Counted from the stretch's first letter, positions 7,201-13,106 are shown. The stretch: 13,819 bases of DNA from an uncultured Collinsella sp. (GCA_900549355.1 UROA01000040.1:1-13819); one strand, 5' to 3'. A program made the numbers and translations. Notes: generated from the letters alone by a model not told the origin.

Positions 7201-7367
7201 TTTCCCGCCGCGACATCGCCCCCTATCAACTCGTTTTCGATCATTGCGATGCCGACGAGGGCGCTCCAAGGGAAGCTACCGCCGAAGAACTCGCCGAAGC
7301 GGACGAGTTTAGCGAAGAACAGAAACTCGCCTCGCAAGACCTTGGTAACGAACCTACCAATCAGTAA
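4284..7367 (+). CDS. MscS-family channel with two tandem extracytoplasmic Cache-like sensor modules
   Basis: This 1027-residue membrane protein ends in a mechanosensitive-channel (MscS) core. Order: TM1 (about 9-30), Cache-like domain 1 (31-280; GYVLAVSAKTHL then YHPDQNMIG, 205-227), TM2 (281-306), an Asp/His-rich cytosolic patch (308-318), TM3 (337-360), Cache-like domain 2 (361-610; GGFAFAIKKKDG then YHPNDLLLG, 535-558), TM4 (612-635), a cytosolic linker, then four helices. The pore helix is the Ala/Gly-rich stretch around 805-838. The MscS beta-domain follows (FRVGDVISVGGNTGTVMEIG, 842-861), with RNSSISNVTN at 878-887 and an acidic tail from 990. Predicted topology places both Cache domains outside and the MscS C-terminus inside. 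AAGGAAG (4270-4276) overlaps the upstream stop region, so it is cotranscribed with the binding protein. E. coli MscS is 286 residues; the remainder here is sensory. Confidence 0.85.
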   Translation: MSKRLKQKSVALAIAVAVCTLAMGLLLASMQTRLSQEEYALEFDRVAAELPDLVKTAQSETKDNTQTFDDLYRTRAASIAFMAAHDAGYEATDAKMAEFKDLLKVDNVLVTRRDGSIIAKAADTKADFSRARFNLLRQCFETGKPSDPVEVDLPDQDWLMRYYAAKIDDDTMVIVEQNPQELHALVKDTGSAESMLKNISLGSHGYVLAVSAKTHLITYHPDQNMIGTDALDNGIDVSNLEDGKTFITSVKNTSLYCRVKLVDDTYYILAIPESDTASARNITVGVILFAFIAVVAAVALYDLFVLADDEHDDHDHHEYVKIGRGLRFSPSVGRRATALSIAGLVLLLAVTFYMQTLFALSSQATVNRERLEQIDQTLKNNALREDELTRQYSEHYATACHIIAYIVEHNPELATRADLHSMAKTLNIESIYLYDGDGNMTSSSTSQRSYSLSTKYGDSSYEFRSLLGGKDEYIQPLSINRTTGETYQYIGVALYDQDGIADGIVQIAVRPMRLEEMLKSTKIDAVLDGIKAGAGGFAFAIKKKDGTVAYHPNDLLLGKKASEIGLTDEQLADGFSDFVCIDNQKLYASCLETGDYYVYVAAPEDSFMHQRVPLTIATGIIAAICFALIYPLLTLDTIKVEEKRSKHEGDFATRRHNITVTTSDGRVKHSESAISRWLNISFKWEDKTPEQKLGTVLKWFTGIAVFIVFLAVLFKDALFGPRSVFTYILGNDWQHGLNIFALTASIMYACVALTVCAIAQALLRMLSNVLGARGETICRLLSSLTKYGTLIAMLYWCLGVLGVDTATLLASAGIITLAVSFGAKDLITDILCGLFIIFEGEFRVGDVISVGGNTGTVMEIGVRTTKINDGNGNVLLLRNSSISNVTNMTKLNSYASIDITIPVGESLPYVEKVLKDELKSVHDRVPAIIDGPFYKGVVDLSSTAMTIRVVATCKETDRGSVMRSLRREVKLMLSRRDIAPYQLVFDHCDADEGAPREATAEELAEADEFSEEQKLASQDLGNEPTNQ

Positions 7368-7371
7368 TTCA

Positions 7372-7400
7372 TGGCACCGGGCAACACCCGCACGGTGCCA
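7372..7400 (+). repeat. Inverted repeat TGGCACCG-N13-CGGTGCCA between the channel and four-helix genes
   Basis: Perfect 8-bp arms (7372-7379, 7393-7400) flank a 13-base loop, starting four bases after the channel stop and ending 27 bases before the next start. There is no T-tract (TTAAGG follows). It could be a weak terminator or RNA-stability hairpin that lowers expression of the downstream gene, or an operator. Confidence 0.5.
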
Positions 7401-7427
7401 TTAAGGCTCCAGGGAAAGGAACTGAAC

Positions 7428-7826
7428 ATGAGCAACAACCGTAAAGTCCTAAAGGTCATGTCCATCATTTATCTATTGGGAGGTATTTTTAGCATCGCCG
7501 CGGGCGCGTTGGCACTCACCGCGGCTTCGGGCGACGCCAGCGGCGATCTCTCGGTTTACAGCGTTGTCGTCATCGTGATGGGCATCGTCGAAATCATCGC
7601 TGCCGTGTTGGGCATCCGCGCCTCAAATAACCCCAGCAAGATTGGTGTCGTTTGGGTCTGGGCTATCATTTGCCTGGTTTGTGCCGTTGTGAGCCTGCTG
7701 CTTTCCGAACCCTTCTTGGGCGGAGTCGGCACCAGCGCCACCGATGTCACCGCCGTGGTCGTAAGTGCCGTGTACTTCGTTTTCGCCAACCGCGTTAAAA
7801 AGGAAAGCCAGGAGCGCCTGAGCTAG
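7428..7826 (+). CDS. Small four-helix membrane protein (paralogue of the gene at 9147)
   Basis: I do not recognise a named family. The 132-residue protein has a short basic N-terminus (MSNNRKVLKV) and four predicted membrane segments at about 10-31, 42-63, 74-93 and 104-121. It ends in a charged tail (RVKKESQERLS). The loop after helix 2 reads LGIRASNNPSKI and aligns with AGIKGANKPSQV of the protein at 9147-9548, as do the N-terminus (RKxLK, IY, GI) and the tail (ESQERL/ENKDRL). I start at ATG 7428 because AAAGGA lies seven bases upstream; the in-frame ATG 7371 falls beside a hairpin and would add a non-hydrophobic 19-residue leader. The same strand and 60-bp gap suggest it can be cotranscribed with the channel. 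Confidence 0.75.
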   Translation: MSNNRKVLKVMSIIYLLGGIFSIAAGALALTAASGDASGDLSVYSVVVIVMGIVEIIAAVLGIRASNNPSKIGVVWVWAIICLVCAVVSLLLSEPFLGGVGTSATDVTAVVVSAVYFVFANRVKKESQERLS

Positions 7827-7862
7827 AGTATCTGACCCGCCTGCACAGAGCACCGTATATGA

Positions 7863-7908
7863 AAGCCGCCCTCCGCTTCTCGAGCAAACAAGAAACGGAG
7901 GGCGGCTT
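7863..7908. terminator. Strong hairpin terminator between convergent genes
   Basis: A perfect 13-bp stem (7863-7875 with 7896-7908; core GCCGCCCTCCG/CGGAGGGCGGC) has a 20-base loop containing CTCGAG. It begins 37 bases after the four-helix gene and lies downstream of the convergent LysR gene. The flanking T-tracts are poor on both strands (TTACTG; CTTTCATAT), so it may work in both directions with moderate efficiency. Confidence 0.65.
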
Positions 7909-7933
7909 ACTGTGGATGGTCTTTGCATTCATT

Positions 7934-7958
7934 CGATTGCCACGGCACGGTGCAATCG
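7934..7958. repeat. Inverted repeat CGATTGC-N11-GCAATCG downstream of the LysR gene
   Basis: Perfect 7-bp arms (7934-7940, 7952-7958) are separated by 11 bp. It can also fold as a nine-pair stem (CGATTG plus CAC) with one bulged C and a six-base loop. It lies 57 bp past the LysR stop on the reverse strand and may help end that transcript. The 7909-8014 stretch shows no other convincing feature. Confidence 0.4.
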
Positions 7959-8014
7959 ACAGCATAATGCCAGACACGACCGAGCCGACAGCGGCAAGCG
8001 CGTCAACGGATGCG

Positions 8015-8953
8015 CTAGCGAGTAGCAGACCCGTTGGCACAGCCCACCATGCGAATCAAGTAGTTCTCTACGACGTGATAGGCTTGGGGCTTTTCATCTT
8101 TAAGGGAAACTAAGCACACCGGAACCGCCAGGGCCCCTTCACCCACAATGGGAACAATCTCAAACCCACTAGCAATCTGACCGGGAACGGGAAGAATGGC
8201 ATTCAAGAAAAAGCCGTGCTCGGTCGCCAAAAACGCCCCAACTTGAGCGGGGCTATCGATAACGCGCGTCTCACCTAGGACACCGAGGCTTTTGTACTGC
8301 CAAAAAATCGAGTTGTTAAAGCTATCGAACGCAGTCGACTGTCCTACCGGATAGGAGCTCAGATCAGCCACAGTCACAAAGGGCCTCTTCCCGAGCGGAT
8401 GGTCGGCGGCGACGAAAATACCCGTGGGCAGGGTTCCCAGCTGTTCGCAGTCATCATTGGTATTGTCATATGTACCCACCGTAAGCAAGGCGTCGAGGCC
8501 TCCCTGCTCGAGCTCCTGCTGGGCAACTCCGGGATGCACAGTACAAAACTTCACCCGCACGTGCACACCACGCATGATAAGCGTAGATAGCCCCTTATAT
8601 AGCTTATCCTCGTTATCGAATGCGGGAGCGCACAGGCCAATCGAGAGTTCCGGCATCGCTTGCGGACCTGAGGCCGACGAGACGGTCAGGTCGCATCCAG
8701 ACGGGTCAAAGTTTTCAACCTCGCGATATGCTTCGACGGCGGGGCGAGCCTTGGCATAAAAACTGCGACCGGCCTGAGTCGGCCTGACGCCGCTACTTCC
8801 ACGCTCAAAAAGCTGAACGTTAAAAAACTGCTCGAGCTCGCTAATTGACTTGGAAATGGCCTGAACAGTCACGTGGCGCTGGTGCGCCGCAGCAGTAAAA
8901 CTCTTCGTCTCGAATACGGCGACAAAATAGCCGACCTGCTTGATATTCACCAT
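8015..8953 (-). CDS. LysR family transcriptional regulator
   Basis: This 312-residue protein has the LysR-type layout: an N-terminal winged helix-turn-helix (about 1-60; recognition region roughly 18-40 in SFTAAAHQRHVTVQAISKSI) followed by FNVQLFERGSSGVRPTQAG, which is the usual LysR 'LF-R-..-LT-AG' segment. The effector-binding fold occupies about 90-300. Length is typical. Such regulators usually bind DNA as tetramers and respond to a small molecule; the ligand is unknown. The start is ATG 8953 or GTG 8950; AGGGG lies three or six bases upstream, which makes the GTG spacing more comfortable. A palindromic T-N11-A site lies 21-37 bp upstream. The divergent gene at 9147 is the likeliest target, and the convergent paralogue at 7428 is a further candidate. 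Confidence 0.88.
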   Translation of the reverse strand: MVNIKQVGYFVAVFETKSFTAAAHQRHVTVQAISKSISELEQFFNVQLFERGSSGVRPTQAGRSFYAKARPAVEAYREVENFDPSGCDLTVSSASGPQAMPELSIGLCAPAFDNEDKLYKGLSTLIMRGVHVRVKFCTVHPGVAQQELEQGGLDALLTVGTYDNTNDDCEQLGTLPTGIFVAADHPLGKRPFVTVADLSSYPVGQSTAFDSFNNSIFWQYKSLGVLGETRVIDSPAQVGAFLATEHGFFLNAILPVPGQIASGFEIVPIVGEGALAVPVCLVSLKDEKPQAYHVVENYLIRMVGCANGSATR

Positions 8954-8973
8954 TCGCCCCTAAAAAATGCACA

Positions 8974-8990
8974 GTTTAATCCAGTTAAAC
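8974..8990. promoter_or_regulatory. Candidate LysR box GTTTAA-N5-TTAAAC
   Basis: This is a perfect 6-bp inverted repeat with a 5-bp spacer. It contains T-N11-A (for example T8976 and A8988), the classic LysR-type binding signature. It sits 21 bp from the LysR start and 157 bp from the divergent four-helix gene, which fits autoregulation and possibly control of that gene. A second, weaker repeat, CGTTCA-N9-TGAACG, lies at 9035-9055 in the same intergenic region. Confidence 0.6.
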
Positions 8991-9146
8991 AAAAAGCTAG
9001 CACAGTGCAAGTGCCGTCCCTGTCGCGAGCGGAGCGTTCAACTATTAGATGAACGTGCACAGCACCTTGTTGAATTACAATATGCTTCGCGGCATGCGTC
9101 ATGCGTGCGCATCAAATACGTCATGTCCACTTCGAAAGGACCAGCC

Positions 9147-9548
9147 ATGAGCTTCACTCGCAAGACTCTCAAAATCCTTGCTCTCATCTACTTTGTTTTG
9201 GGCATCGCCAGCCTCGTCACCGCCGGCGTCGGTATCGCCACGGGCGGTCTCGATTCCACGTACGGTTCGTACGCCACGCTCGCAGCGGTCGTGCTTATCG
9301 CCAAGGGTCTCGTCGACCTTGCCGCAGGCGTCGCCGGTATCAAGGGCGCCAACAAGCCTTCGCAGGTGGACGGCGCGTTTAAGCTCGGTATTGTTGCCGC
9401 GGTCGCCACGCTTGCCCAAGCGGTGCTCACGCTTCCCGCGTTTGGCGGCGACGCCATCAACTATGGCGCCTTTGTCATCGTGGTGTACGACCTGTTCTTT
9501 GTTCAGCAGGCACACGCCGTTAAGGCCGAGAACAAGGACCGCCTATAA
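9147..9548 (+). CDS. Small four-helix membrane protein (paralogue of the gene at 7428)
   Basis: The family is not recognised. This 133-residue protein has a basic N-terminus (MSFTRKTLKI), four predicted membrane helices (about 9-32, 41-65, 76-97, 104-121) and a charged tail (HAVKAENKDRL). It matches the 132-residue protein at 7428-7826 across the N-terminus, the post-helix-2 loop (GIKGANKPSQ versus GIRASNNPSK) and the tail, so the two are paralogues. I start at ATG 9147, with GAAAGGA six bases upstream. The frame is open further left to 8967, but that stretch is hydrophilic, lies in the promoter region and overlaps the LysR box. The gene is divergent to the LysR gene and ends at its own terminator, so it is probably monocistronic. 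Confidence 0.75.
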   Translation: MSFTRKTLKILALIYFVLGIASLVTAGVGIATGGLDSTYGSYATLAAVVLIAKGLVDLAAGVAGIKGANKPSQVDGAFKLGIVAAVATLAQAVLTLPAFGGDAINYGAFVIVVYDLFFVQQAHAVKAENKDRL

Positions 9549-9586
9549 GCGCTCGCTTCTCATAACCTCTGCAGCCAAGCAACTAA

Positions 9587-9622
9587 AAAGGGCCGATCGC
9601 GCATCTCCGCGGTCGGCCCTTT
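9587..9622 (+). terminator. Rho-independent terminator of the four-helix gene
   Basis: AAAGGGCCGA (9587-9596) pairs with TCGGCCCTTT (9613-9622). The stem continues inward with one T-G and four Watson-Crick pairs, leaving a six-base loop, CATCTC. It follows the stop codon by 38 bases and runs into TTTACGTTTG. The wobble favours top-strand RNA. The A-tract before it may allow use by the convergent rlmA transcript too. Confidence 0.8.
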
Positions 9623-9653
9623 ACGTTTGCCCAGATAAAACCCTACCAAAATG

Positions 9654-9676
9654 AACCTGTCCCTTTTTGGCAGGTT
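9654..9676. repeat. AACCTG-N11-CAGGTT inverted repeat abutting the rlmA stop
   Basis: Perfect 6-bp arms enclose TCCCTTTTTGG. On the reverse strand the hairpin directly follows the rlmA TAA and runs into CATTTTGG, so it may act as its terminator. The wording AACCTGTCCCTTTTTGG resembles short repeats I associate with REP-type elements mobilised by IS200-like transposases; that is from memory and only an inference. No transposase is present in the window. Confidence 0.45.
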
Positions 9677-9677
9677 G

Positions 9678-10493
9678 TTAGCTGTGGCGGTACTCGGCGA
9701 TGATGAAGTCGATGCCGGTTTGAAGGGTGTCCAAATTTGCCAGGCGCTCTTTGTCGGCAGGGCGTGTGCGATAGTAGTACGGCGTCATCTGGAACACCGC
9801 CTCGATGTCGGCCTGCGTCTGGAGCGTAATATTCGCAGATACCCGCTGCGTTCCGACCAACTCGAGCTCGGTGGTCTTCGGCAGCTTCTCATCGTTAAGG
9901 TACGGTGTGTCGTAGAGCACCTCTTTAAGCCCAAAGAGATGACGGGCACCCGGCACCACGGTGTAGAGCGAGCCCTCGGGCGCCAGCACGCGGGCAAACT
10001 CACGCTCGTTAAAGGGAGCGAAGAGCTCGGTCACCATATTGAAGGCGCCATCGGCCACGGGGATATCCTTCATGTTGGCCACGAAATAGGTCGCATCGCC
10101 GCGCTTGGCGGCCAGGCGCACCATCTCTTTGCCCAAGTCGAAACCGTAGGCATCCACGCCCGGCACCGCGCCCATGGCACTCGTGTAATAGCCCTCGCCG
10201 CAGCAAATATCGAGCAAGGCCAGCGGCTTGTCCGACGTAGCCGCGCACCGCTGAGCTCGTTCGCGCACCAGCCCGACCATCGCATCGCGCAACGACGCGT
10301 AGTATCCACGGTTCAAAAAGTCACGACGGCTGCGTGCCTGCGACTTGGGATCGCCCATGGAGTCACCGCTCTTGGACGAGCGCAGCAGATATAGATAACC
10401 CTCGCGAGCACGGTCAAACCGGTGACCGCCCGCGCATGCAGCACCGCGCTCGTCGTCCACCAACGGCTCATGGCAAACGGGACACAACAACAT
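9678..10493 (-). CDS. rlmA: 23S rRNA (guanine-N1)-methyltransferase RlmA family
   Basis: This 271-residue protein matches RlmA in length (E. coli 269) and layout. The N-terminal zinc finger has Cys4, Cys7, Cys20 and His24 (CPVCHEPL, then CAGGHRFD). It is followed by REGYLYLL and a linker with GDPKSQARSRRDFLNRGYY. The SAM-binding motif I is DICCGEGYYT (95-104; E. coli DIGCGEGYYT), with GFDLGKEMVRLAAKR after it, then LFAPFNEREFARVLAPEG and QMTPYYYRTRP near the C-terminus. E. coli RlmA methylates G745; the Gram-positive relatives RlmA(II)/TlrB methylate G748 in the macrolide-binding tunnel, and the taxonomy makes that site more likely here. AAGGAGT lies five bases before the ATG. It is monocistronic and divergent to the MATE gene. 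Confidence 0.9.
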   Translation of the reverse strand: MLLCPVCHEPLVDDERGAACAGGHRFDRAREGYLYLLRSSKSGDSMGDPKSQARSRRDFLNRGYYASLRDAMVGLVRERAQRCAATSDKPLALLDICCGEGYYTSAMGAVPGVDAYGFDLGKEMVRLAAKRGDATYFVANMKDIPVADGAFNMVTELFAPFNEREFARVLAPEGSLYTVVPGARHLFGLKEVLYDTPYLNDEKLPKTTELELVGTQRVSANITLQTQADIEAVFQMTPYYYRTRPADKERLANLDTLQTGIDFIIAEYRHS

Positions 10494-10549
10494 GGCAACT
10501 CCTTAGCGCGAACAACACAATGCACACCATTGTCGCACGCCTTCCCCAC

Positions 10550-10607
10550 CTAGTCATTGGGGACGTTCTTGAATGACTAGTCGTTTAAGAACGTCCCCAA
10601 TGACTAG
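10550..10607 (+). repeat. 58-nt near-perfect palindrome (REP/MITE-like) between rlmA and the MATE gene
   Basis: Arms of 21 bp (10550-10570 and 10587-10607) are exact reverse complements. The 16-base centre extends the stem by six more pairs, two of them G-T, leaving a CTAG tetraloop. Each arm carries GGGGACGTTCTT or its complement. AATGACTAGTCG occurs twice as a direct repeat (10572-10583, 10599-10610). The two G-T positions pair as G-U only in top-strand RNA, so the fold is best in the rightward transcript. It has no coding potential. A mobile REP-like element or a transcript-end/leader hairpin are both possible. Confidence 0.8.
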
Positions 10608-10671
10608 TCGATTAGGAGTATCATCATCTGCGCAAATAAGCACGAAAGAGCATATTAGAGATTGAGAGCAT

Positions 10672-12054
10672 ATGGCTGACACCGTATCTAAGCACATTGA
10701 CATGACCACCGGCTCGCTGTGGCGCAATATCCCCCTGTTCGCCTTCCCCGTGGCCGCCACGAGCATCTTGGAGCAGCTGTCGAACCTCATCGCCACGGTC
10801 ATCATCGGTAACTTCTCGGGCGACCAGGGAACCCTCGCCATGGCAGCGGTCGGCTCCAATGTTCCGCTTACCAGTCTTATGCTCAACCTGTTTATCGGCA
10901 TGTCACTTGGCTCCAACGTGGTCATCGCCAACGCTATCGGCCGCAACGATCAGAACATGGTCAAACGCGCCGTCCATACCTCGATTTTAATGGCGCTCGT
11001 GGGCTTTGTCGTCATCGCACTGGGCGAGGTCTTTGCCGAGCCCATGCTCGCCGCGCTCAACGTTCCCGCCGAAACCATGCCGCTCGCTTCGCTCTACCTA
11101 CGTGTCTTTTTGCTCAGCATGCCCTCGATTTTGCTCTACAACTTTGAGGCCGCGATTTTCCGCTCCGTCGGCATCACCCGCATGCCGCTGCAGGCGCTTG
11201 CCGTGTCCACCGTCCTCAACATTGGCCTGGACCTCATCTTTGTCCCCGTACTCCACTGGGGCGTCGCAGGTGTCGCCATCGCCACCGCCATCGCCTACAC
11301 CGTCAGCGCCGCTACACTCTTTATCCGCCTGCTCAAGACCGACTCCGTCGTCCGCGTCACCCCACGCGACCTGGCTATCGACCCCGTCGCCCTCAAGCGC
11401 ATCGTCAAGATCGGCCTGCCCGCCGGCATCCAAAGCGCCGTCTTTGCTGTCGCCAACATCATCATCCAGTCTGCCATCAACAGCCTGGGCACCGAGGTCA
11501 TGGCGGCATCGAGCGCCGCCATGAGCCTGGAGTACGTGTGTTACAACCTGCTCAACAGCTTTAGCCAGGCTTGCACCACCTTTGTGGGACAAAACCACGG
11601 TGCCCGCCAGATCGACCGCTGCACCAAAACGCTCAAGGTCTGCCTGGTCGAAGGCGGCATCGTTGCACTCACCACGATTATCGTTATTGTCGGCCTGGGG
11701 CGCGAGATCCTATCGCTGTTCAACAGCGATCCCAACATCGTCTCGATCGGCTATATCCGCGTGTGCTCGATCTTCCCGGCGTACGCCTTTAGCATGTTCT
11801 ACGAAAACATGTCAGGCTACCTGCGCGGCTTTGGCATCTCGCTCACGCCCGCCCTCATCACCATGATCTGCGTCTGTGGCATCCGCTTCTATTGGGTGTT
11901 CTGCGTGTTCCCGCACTTCCGCACTTTTGCGAACATCATGATGGTCTACCCCATCAGCCTGGGCACCACGGCGTTCTTTATGGTCGTGGCGGTGCTACTT
12001 TGCCACCTGGCACGCACCTATCGCGCCACCCAAGCCAAAGCGACAGCCCGCTAA
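10672..12054 (+). CDS. MATE family efflux transporter
   Basis: This 460-residue inner-membrane protein has the length and pattern of the multidrug and toxin extrusion family: twelve hydrophobic segments in two halves. It starts with MTTGSLWRNIPLFAFPVAATS, the usual MATE opening, and then LEQLSNLIATVIIGNFSG, where the first helices line the substrate cavity. GLPAGIQSAVFAVANIIIQSAINSLG opens the second half in the familiar way. MATE proteins export drugs or metabolites in exchange for Na+ or H+; substrate and ion cannot be read here. The ATG at 10672 has only a weak GAGAG upstream. It is divergent to rlmA, follows the 58-nt palindrome by 64 bp, and is convergent with the LysR gene only 27 bp away with no clear terminator between. 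Third positions are strongly C-rich. Confidence 0.9.
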   Translation: MADTVSKHIDMTTGSLWRNIPLFAFPVAATSILEQLSNLIATVIIGNFSGDQGTLAMAAVGSNVPLTSLMLNLFIGMSLGSNVVIANAIGRNDQNMVKRAVHTSILMALVGFVVIALGEVFAEPMLAALNVPAETMPLASLYLRVFLLSMPSILLYNFEAAIFRSVGITRMPLQALAVSTVLNIGLDLIFVPVLHWGVAGVAIATAIAYTVSAATLFIRLLKTDSVVRVTPRDLAIDPVALKRIVKIGLPAGIQSAVFAVANIIIQSAINSLGTEVMAASSAAMSLEYVCYNLLNSFSQACTTFVGQNHGARQIDRCTKTLKVCLVEGGIVALTTIIVIVGLGREILSLFNSDPNIVSIGYIRVCSIFPAYAFSMFYENMSGYLRGFGISLTPALITMICVCGIRFYWVFCVFPHFRTFANIMMVYPISLGTTAFFMVVAVLLCHLARTYRATQAKATAR

Positions 12055-12081
12055 ACACCGCACTCAACGCCACGCCAGTCA

Positions 12082-12948
12082 TTAATTGACAATATGCGAG
12101 CTCATATAGTCGATAAAGCGCCTCGTGGCGATGGGCATGGTGTCCCAGCTGCGCCAGGCTGCCACCACGTCGCGCGAAGGAGCGTGCACGATGGGCCGCA
12201 CGCGAATATCGGCCCGCATGCCCTCAACGGTACGGCGATAGAGCATACTCACGCCTAGGCCTTCCTCCACCATCGCCATGATGGTGTAGTCGTCGGTCAC
12301 CTCGCTCGTCACGTGTGGCGACAGTCCATGCGCCGCGAATGCATCGAGCACCAGACTCTGTTCGCCCTCATCCAGCAGCACAAACGGCTCGGACGCCAGA
12401 TCGGCGAGCGTCACCTTCTCCTTTGCCGTCAGCGGATGCGCGGCCGGCAGCAATGCCACCAACTCGTCGTGATAGACCACGCGCTTCTCGAGCCCAGCGG
12501 TAAATCCGCGCGCCGTAAAGCAAAAATCAACCACGCCATCGTGCACCCACTGGGCGTTGCGCGTGTAATCGCCCTGCTTGAGGGTAAAGTGCACGCCCGG
12601 GTGCAGCGCTCCAAAGTCGCGGATCACACGCGGCAGCACGGTACGACTCACGTTGGTAAACGTCGCAATGCGAATATCAGTCGACGAAAGCCCCAGCAGC
12701 TCCTGGCGCTTGCCCTCAAGCTCGGCCTCGGCAGTTACGATCTGTCGCAGATACGGCAGATACTGCTTGCCATCGCGCGTAAGCGACACACCCTGCTTAC
12801 CGCGCTCGATAAGCGTGGTACCCAGCTCGCGCTCGAGCGCCTTGACGGCCTGGCTCACCGCGCTTTGCGTATAGCCCAGCTCATCGGCCGCGCGTTTCAG
12901 GCTGCCGCGATCGACCACCATACAAACAATCTGATACCGCGATGCCAT
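12082..12948 (-). CDS. LysR family transcriptional regulator, divergent to an EamA transporter
   Basis: This is a 288-residue LysR-type regulator. The winged helix-turn-helix is at about 1-60, with SLKRAADELGYTQSAVSQAV (16-35) as the HTH, then LERELGTTLIERG and the VSLTRDG segment. The effector-binding domain runs from about 90 to the end: DIRIATFTNVSRTVLPRVI opens it, and GLGVSMLYRRTVE sits in the usual late position. It is somewhat short at the C-terminus compared with a 300-residue average but looks complete. GGAGG lies four bases before the ATG. The divergent EamA/DMT transporter 158 bp away is the likely target; ligand unknown. Confidence 0.9.
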   Translation of the reverse strand: MASRYQIVCMVVDRGSLKRAADELGYTQSAVSQAVKALERELGTTLIERGKQGVSLTRDGKQYLPYLRQIVTAEAELEGKRQELLGLSSTDIRIATFTNVSRTVLPRVIRDFGALHPGVHFTLKQGDYTRNAQWVHDGVVDFCFTARGFTAGLEKRVVYHDELVALLPAAHPLTAKEKVTLADLASEPFVLLDEGEQSLVLDAFAAHGLSPHVTSEVTDDYTIMAMVEEGLGVSMLYRRTVEGMRADIRVRPIVHAPSRDVVAAWRSWDTMPIATRRFIDYMSSHIVN

Positions 12949-13106
12949 CGTGCCTCCACATCAATGCAGCCGTAAAACGTTTTGCCAGGGCTTTTCGCAT
13001 CTACTTTAGCGTTTCTTAATCATACTGAAGATACATTCGCTTTACTACATCCACATCTGAGAGCAGAATCCTTTTTACGAAACCGTTCTGTAACAAAAGG
13101 AGTCCC
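12949..13106. promoter_or_regulatory. Divergent control region of the LysR and EamA genes
   Basis: This 158-bp AT-richer intergenic stretch lies between divergent genes. It contains the 10-bp palindrome AAAACGTTTT (12974-12983) and CGTAAAA (12971-12977) with its inverse TTTTACG (13073-13079). I found no convincing symmetrical T-N11-A box, so the regulator's site remains unplaced. Confidence 0.4.

Noticed and set aside
7795..8040. Reverse-strand frame of 81 codons with a hydrophobic start (GLLLASASVDALAAVGSVVSG)
   Set aside because: It overlaps the LysR 3' end and runs through the terminator hairpin into the four-helix gene; it could be a decayed fragment of a membrane protein but nothing confirms it.
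8967..9146. Upstream start for the second four-helix protein
   Set aside because: The extra 60 residues are hydrophilic, unmatched in the paralogue and overlap the LysR box; ATG 9147 has a good ribosome binding site.
9651..10394. Open frame of 247 codons opposite rlmA
   Set aside because: It is antisense to a convincing RlmA with zinc finger and SAM motif, and it has no ribosome binding site or family signature.
10550..10610. CRISPR repeat unit or tandem repeat array at the palindrome
   Set aside because: There is one palindrome with two 12-bp direct copies and no regularly spaced spacers or cas genes.
1371..10624. Recurring TATCAT (GTATCAT) hexamers near several starts
   Set aside because: They could be -10 elements, but none has a convincing -35 at the right spacing and the hexamer is short enough to recur by chance.
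12949..13106. LysR box for the second regulator
   Set aside because: AAAACGTTTT is palindromic but does not give the T-N11-A spacing, and no better symmetrical site was found.
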